From CAVTGO01 sp963734275 (GTDB lineage Bacteria; Actinomycetota; UBA4738; HRBIN12): 64,000 nucleotides of DNA. The notes beneath the pieces were generated by a model. The model did not search any database. It was not told the DNA's origin and saw nothing but the letters and a program-made list of their open reading frames with translations. The stretch is taken from the NCBI GenBank assembly GCA_963734275.1, contig CAVTGO010000013.1, positions 186,001-250,000 of the forward strand, written 5' to 3'. Position numbers and translations under genes: made by a program. Numbering within the stretch: position 1 is the first letter of the stretch; each line of letters begins with the position of its first letter. Of this stretch, positions 62,001 to 64,000 are shown in pieces.

Positions 62001-62326
62001 GCGGCCAGCGCCGACACGTCCCGCTCGCCGTCCTCGGCACGCAGGATCGCGACCCGTCTGGCGACGGTCGCCTGGAGGACGCCGAACGGCACCGACAGCA
62101 CCAGCATCAGCGAGAGCAGGGCCGTGAGCGCTCCGTACGCGGTGGGCCCGAGCAACCTGCTGATCGCGACGTGGAACAGGTAGTTCGAGGCGTTCATCGC
62201 GGTGATCGCGATCAGCAGGGGTGCGACCCCTCGCGAGTCGTCGCGGATCCGCGCGGGGAGGAGGCCCCGGCGCAGCCGCGCGACTCGCAGGGGGCGCACG
62301 CTTGGTCGAGCCGATCTAGTCGTCAC
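59003..62326 (-). CDS. Fusion: MOP-type flippase, GT2 and GT4 in one protein
   Basis: This 1107-aa protein joins three modules. Residues 1-430 form a 12-14-segment polysaccharide flippase (ISRLLGPTAYGALTALLSLM; LLLSVPLGCLQGTMRFGAFA). Residues 449-690 are a GT2 domain of the polyprenyl-phosphate-mannose synthase look (SVVLPCHNGGDGL, YVAFMDADGDIS with DxD near 532, and VRDTQTGMKLLRRDVL). Residues 717-1072 are a GT4 domain (LRVLIVNWRDIRNPEAGGAEV, TFLYVGRLAANKRPD, Glu986-x7-Glu994). It starts at GTG 62326 with GGAG upstream and overlaps the next gene by 35 bases. It is the first gene of the glycan operon. Confidence 0.9.
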   Translation of the reverse strand: MTTRSARPSVRPLRVARLRRGLLPARIRDDSRGVAPLLIAITAMNASNYLFHVAISRLLGPTAYGALTALLSLMLVLSVPFGVLQATVARRVAILRAEDGERDVSALAASTMAVVLPIAGVALVAIAAFSPLIAAFLHVGVGAVCLVAAHAFVSLLLSVPLGCLQGTMRFGAFARVTLAGVLVRFAVGLGLVWAGFGVPGALIGSIAAQALTLPLALDALGLTGRVLRGARPALELIRGGFAQALLGLGAFWLLAESDVVLARHFLDETASGYYSSGSVLARALLFLPGAISIAALPRFAELRTRGPELRRILKLALGSVAVLEVASLSILVLARERVVSVAFGATFAPAATILPFLAIAAGALALALVLVYFHIAVNTRAHMIVFGGAILQALLIVLFHESPEQVASCVALSALATTAVLAHAAFAACRWPPPVIDEVVEAAGPAEHRLSVVLPCHNGGDGLADVLAALAEELAQVDHEVVVVSDGSTDRTVEIARSFGAMVIDHRDRRGKGHALRAGLAVASGEYVAFMDADGDISPSAIRPFLTLMRLYEPDIVLGSKRHPLSEIEYPLLRRMLSWTYHKITRVLFRVNVRDTQTGMKLLRRDVLTAVLPLMLEKRYAFDLELLVVAKRLGYTRVFEAPIAIDYRFSSQIDTRQAMGILADSIGIFYRRYVLNTYGPKARRVHAVAEDRSLSVSEDGTTVALSSGEASEGAVSPLRVLIVNWRDIRNPEAGGAEVYTHEVAQRWVRAGHDVSLLTSRFAGSRSRETIDGVRVRRMGRLRRGTFHLLAQRELARLQGFDVVLDEINTIPFFAPVWNRGRTRTVALIHQLAEEVWDAELPRPLAALGRRIEPRMLSFYRDVPVATVSASTQADLLRIGLNDVRVVPQGRDEPPIGHRPPKEAMPTFLYVGRLAANKRPDHAVEAFRSIRQRLPEARLWIVGQGPMETALRSSLPDAAELLGFLSRADLYDRMARAHCLLVPSVREGWGMVITEANGVGTPAAGYDVPGVRDAIRDGVTGVVSETESPGSLADAALAATSDPRAYAEMCVQALAWASRFSWDVTAQALFDVIAPESLRVAAREAPPITHPLREEAPREFIPSLQPST

Positions 62327-62403
62327 TGATCTCCGTTCGAGGTCGGCGGCCCCGGCCGGGGTCGCGGACGCGACCGGCCGACTGCGCTCGAGGTCGGCGA
62401 GAG

Positions 62404-62778
62404 CTAGCTCAAGGAGAAGGTCGTCGACGTGCCTGCGAGGCAGGTGTGATCATGGTCGTATCCGGTCGAGTGGGACTCCGCCGCGACGGCCTGGTAGCCG
62501 CCGGCGCCCGCAGCCGAGATGGACCACATACCGGCGTGGACCGAGACGACGCTACCGATGCTGACGCCGTCCTTGAAGACCTGCACGGTCCGACCTTCCT
62601 TGCAGAAGCTCGAGGTCCCCAAGTGCCCCCAGATCTCGTCGGCCTTCTTGTCGTAGTGGATGCTGACGTTCGTCTTGTATGTCTGCGTGTGACCTTGCGC
62701 GACCCACATCCCGAACGGGAGCGAAAGGAGCGCGAGTGTGCTGAGCGCCAATGCTGCTTTCCTCGAGATACCGTTCAC
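62404..62778 (-). CDS. Small secreted beta-rich protein
   Basis: This 124-aa protein has a signal peptide (AALALSTLALLSLPFGMWVAQG) and a beta-rich mature part with two cysteines (SSFCKEGRTVQVFKDG, HDHTCLAGTSTTFSLS). It resembles Ig-like secreted modules but is not a family I recognise. AAGGAGG lies eight bases before the GTG at 62778. It lies upstream of the glycan operon on the same strand. It may be a separate gene or the operon leader. Confidence 0.7.
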   Translation of the reverse strand: MNGISRKAALALSTLALLSLPFGMWVAQGHTQTYKTNVSIHYDKKADEIWGHLGTSSFCKEGRTVQVFKDGVSIGSVVSVHAGMWSISAAGAGGYQAVAAESHSTGYDHDHTCLAGTSTTFSLS

Positions 62779-62882
62779 TCGCGCCTCCTTGTCGACGACT
62801 TCAACGTGTCGAAGCACCGTATGAGGCGGGACTGGGTGCGAACAATCGGCGTGACGACCCATACCGCACGGGTCACGACGCG

Positions 62883-62900
62883 TTCCCCCGTCCGGGGGAA
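62883..62900. promoter_or_regulatory. Perfect inverted repeat in the 300-base gap before the EamA gene
   Basis: TTCCCCCG at 62883-62890 pairs with CGGGGGAA at 62893-62900, with two bases between. A two-base gap is too short for a good RNA hairpin, so it is more like a palindromic operator. The rest of the gap (62779-63079) shows nothing I recognise. Confidence 0.35.
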
Positions 62901-63079
62901 CGGCGCGATCATGTCCCCTCGATGGGCGAGCGGAAACGCCGAGGACATGGAGCGAACGGACCATCGTGTCCGCTACCTCCGACCTACGCCGCGGTTGTGT
63001 ATCTGAGGGCGGAGCTCGAGGGAAGCGAGGTTCGTGGTGCCGTCGGCGATCTGTCCGCCAGCCGCTACCCTCCGTCGCG

Positions 63080-63997
63080 ATGGCTCGGATCCTGTCGACC
63101 TCGGAGGGGACGCATCGGGGCGCGTTCGCCCCGCTGGACTGGGCGCTGTTCCTGGCGATCGGCGCGATCTGGGGCTCGTCGTTCGTCCTGATCTCGATCG
63201 GCCTCGAGGCGTTCGAGCCGGGCCTGGTCACGTGGCTCCGGATCCTGGCCGGGGCGGCCGCGCTGTGGTTCGTCCCCGGTGCCCGCGTTCCGGTGAGCCG
63301 CGAGGACCGGCCACGCCTGCTCGCCGTCTCGTTCCTCTGGGTGGCGATCCCGTTCACGCTGTTCCCGCTCGCGCAGCAGCACGTGAGCTCCGCGGTGGCC
63401 GGCATGATCAACGGGAGCCTGCCCGTCATGGCCGTGTTCATCGCCTGCGTGATGCTCCGGCGGTTCCCGACGCTCCCGTTGCTCGCCGGCCTCGCCCTCG
63501 GGGCGACCGGCGTGGCCGCTATCGCGATCTCGACGGCGAGCGAGGGGAGCAGCGAGGCCCTCGGCGTGCTGCTGCTCCTCATCGCCGTGCTGTGTTACGG
63601 GGTGGCGATCAACATCGCCGCGCCGCTGCAGCAGCGGTACCGCTCGGTGCCGGCGATGGCCAGGATGCTGGCGCTCGCGGCGGTGTGGACGGCGCCGTTC
63701 GGACTCGTCTCGGCGCCCGCGTCGTCCTTCTCATGGGCGTCGCTCGGTGCCGTGCTGCTGCTCGGCGCGGCGGGCACCGGGATGGCGTTCGTCATCATGG
63801 GGCGGCTGATCGCGCGTGTGGGGAGCTCCCGCGCCTCGTTCGCCACATTCCTCGTGCCGGTCGTGGCGTTGGTGCTCGGCGTCGTCCTTCGATCCGAGGA
63901 GGTCGCGGTCGTCGCCATGGCAGGCGTGGCGATGGTGATCGCCGGCGCGGTGCTCGCTTCTCGCGCAGACCGCGCATCGAGGGCCTCCCCGAGCTGA
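63080..63997 (+). CDS. EamA/DMT-family transporter
   Basis: This 305-aa protein has ten membrane segments in two EamA repeats. The first opens with WALFLAIGAIWGSSFVLISIG and ends LLAGLALGATGVAAIAIS. The second begins LLLLIAVLCYGVAINIAA and has GTGMAFVIMGRLIARVGSSRA near the second repeat end. Members export amino acids or other metabolites, or import nucleotide-sugars. Substrate unknown. Start is ATG 63080; the longer frame upstream is Arg-rich. Confidence 0.92.
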   Translation: MARILSTSEGTHRGAFAPLDWALFLAIGAIWGSSFVLISIGLEAFEPGLVTWLRILAGAAALWFVPGARVPVSREDRPRLLAVSFLWVAIPFTLFPLAQQHVSSAVAGMINGSLPVMAVFIACVMLRRFPTLPLLAGLALGATGVAAIAISTASEGSSEALGVLLLLIAVLCYGVAINIAAPLQQRYRSVPAMARMLALAAVWTAPFGLVSAPASSFSWASLGAVLLLGAAGTGMAFVIMGRLIARVGSSRASFATFLVPVVALVLGVVLRSEEVAVVAMAGVAMVIAGAVLASRADRASRASPS

Positions 63998-64000
63998 GAA

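Overview
The window is about 70% G+C chromosomal DNA. Its gene content points to a member of the Actinomycetota, probably outside the well-studied orders. The signs are a clpS gene followed by a DUF2017 gene, a PAC2-family protein, an LppM-like lipoprotein, an F420-type luciferase-like oxidoreductase, an arabinofuranosyltransferase-like giant protein, an LCP protein and frequent GTG starts. I cannot name the genus from sequence alone.

Layout. 1-9.6 kb holds a secreted Ig-like protein cut by the window edge, an orphan PAS-PAS histidine kinase, a lone Lrp ligand domain, PAC2, serC, a polytopic membrane protein, a broken VOC gene, a Rieske oxygenase, an LLM oxidoreductase and two small proteins. 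9.7-18.5 kb holds a frameshifted HD-GYP protein with an extracytoplasmic PASTA tail, a winged-helix protein, an aldo/keto reductase with a bcp peroxiredoxin, a coiled-coil membrane protein, a MEDS/anti-sigma kinase, an LCP lipoprotein and a 5'-3' exonuclease. 18.5-31 kb is housekeeping and metabolic: GNAT, SRPBCC, alcohol dehydrogenase, a DECR-like SDR, a membrane acyltransferase, clpS-DUF2017, an LppM-like lipoprotein, an M14 peptidase, PEP carboxylase, a lone Flp pilin missed by length cut-offs, OsmC, an ammonium transporter behind a GlnR-like box, and ferredoxin.

31.46-34.46 kb looks foreign. It is a roughly 3 kb stretch of lower G+C flanked by 54-bp direct copies of the 3' half of a tRNA-Arg(CCU) gene, the classic footprint of integration at a tRNA. 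It carries a ferritin-like protein, a small lipoprotein, a CmpX/MscS-like channel, a tiny zinc-ribbon protein and an IS481/excisionase-like chimera. It has no recognisable integrase.

34.6-50.1 kb holds two small hypotheticals, a sugar O-acetyltransferase, two Gfo/Idh/MocA oxidoreductases, a coupled FG-GAP/vanadium-haloperoxidase pair, an SDR, and a complete xylose operon on the minus strand (xylF-xylG-xylH-xylA-xylB). A zinc alcohol dehydrogenase is divergent from that operon.

50.1-62.3 kb is one minus-strand operon of six overlapping or abutting genes for a surface glycan. In transcription order these are a 1107-aa flippase-GT2-GT4 fusion, a 1520-aa GT2/GT-C protein with duplicated four-cysteine domains, a GT4 enzyme, a methyltransferase, a polytopic GT-C-like protein and a NarL-type response regulator. 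A small secreted protein and an EamA transporter close the window.

The most notable points are the tRNA-Arg island remnant, the flippase-GT2-GT4 fusion, the 1520-aa multidomain protein, the HD-GYP-PASTA architecture, and four single-base insertions in two otherwise intact genes.
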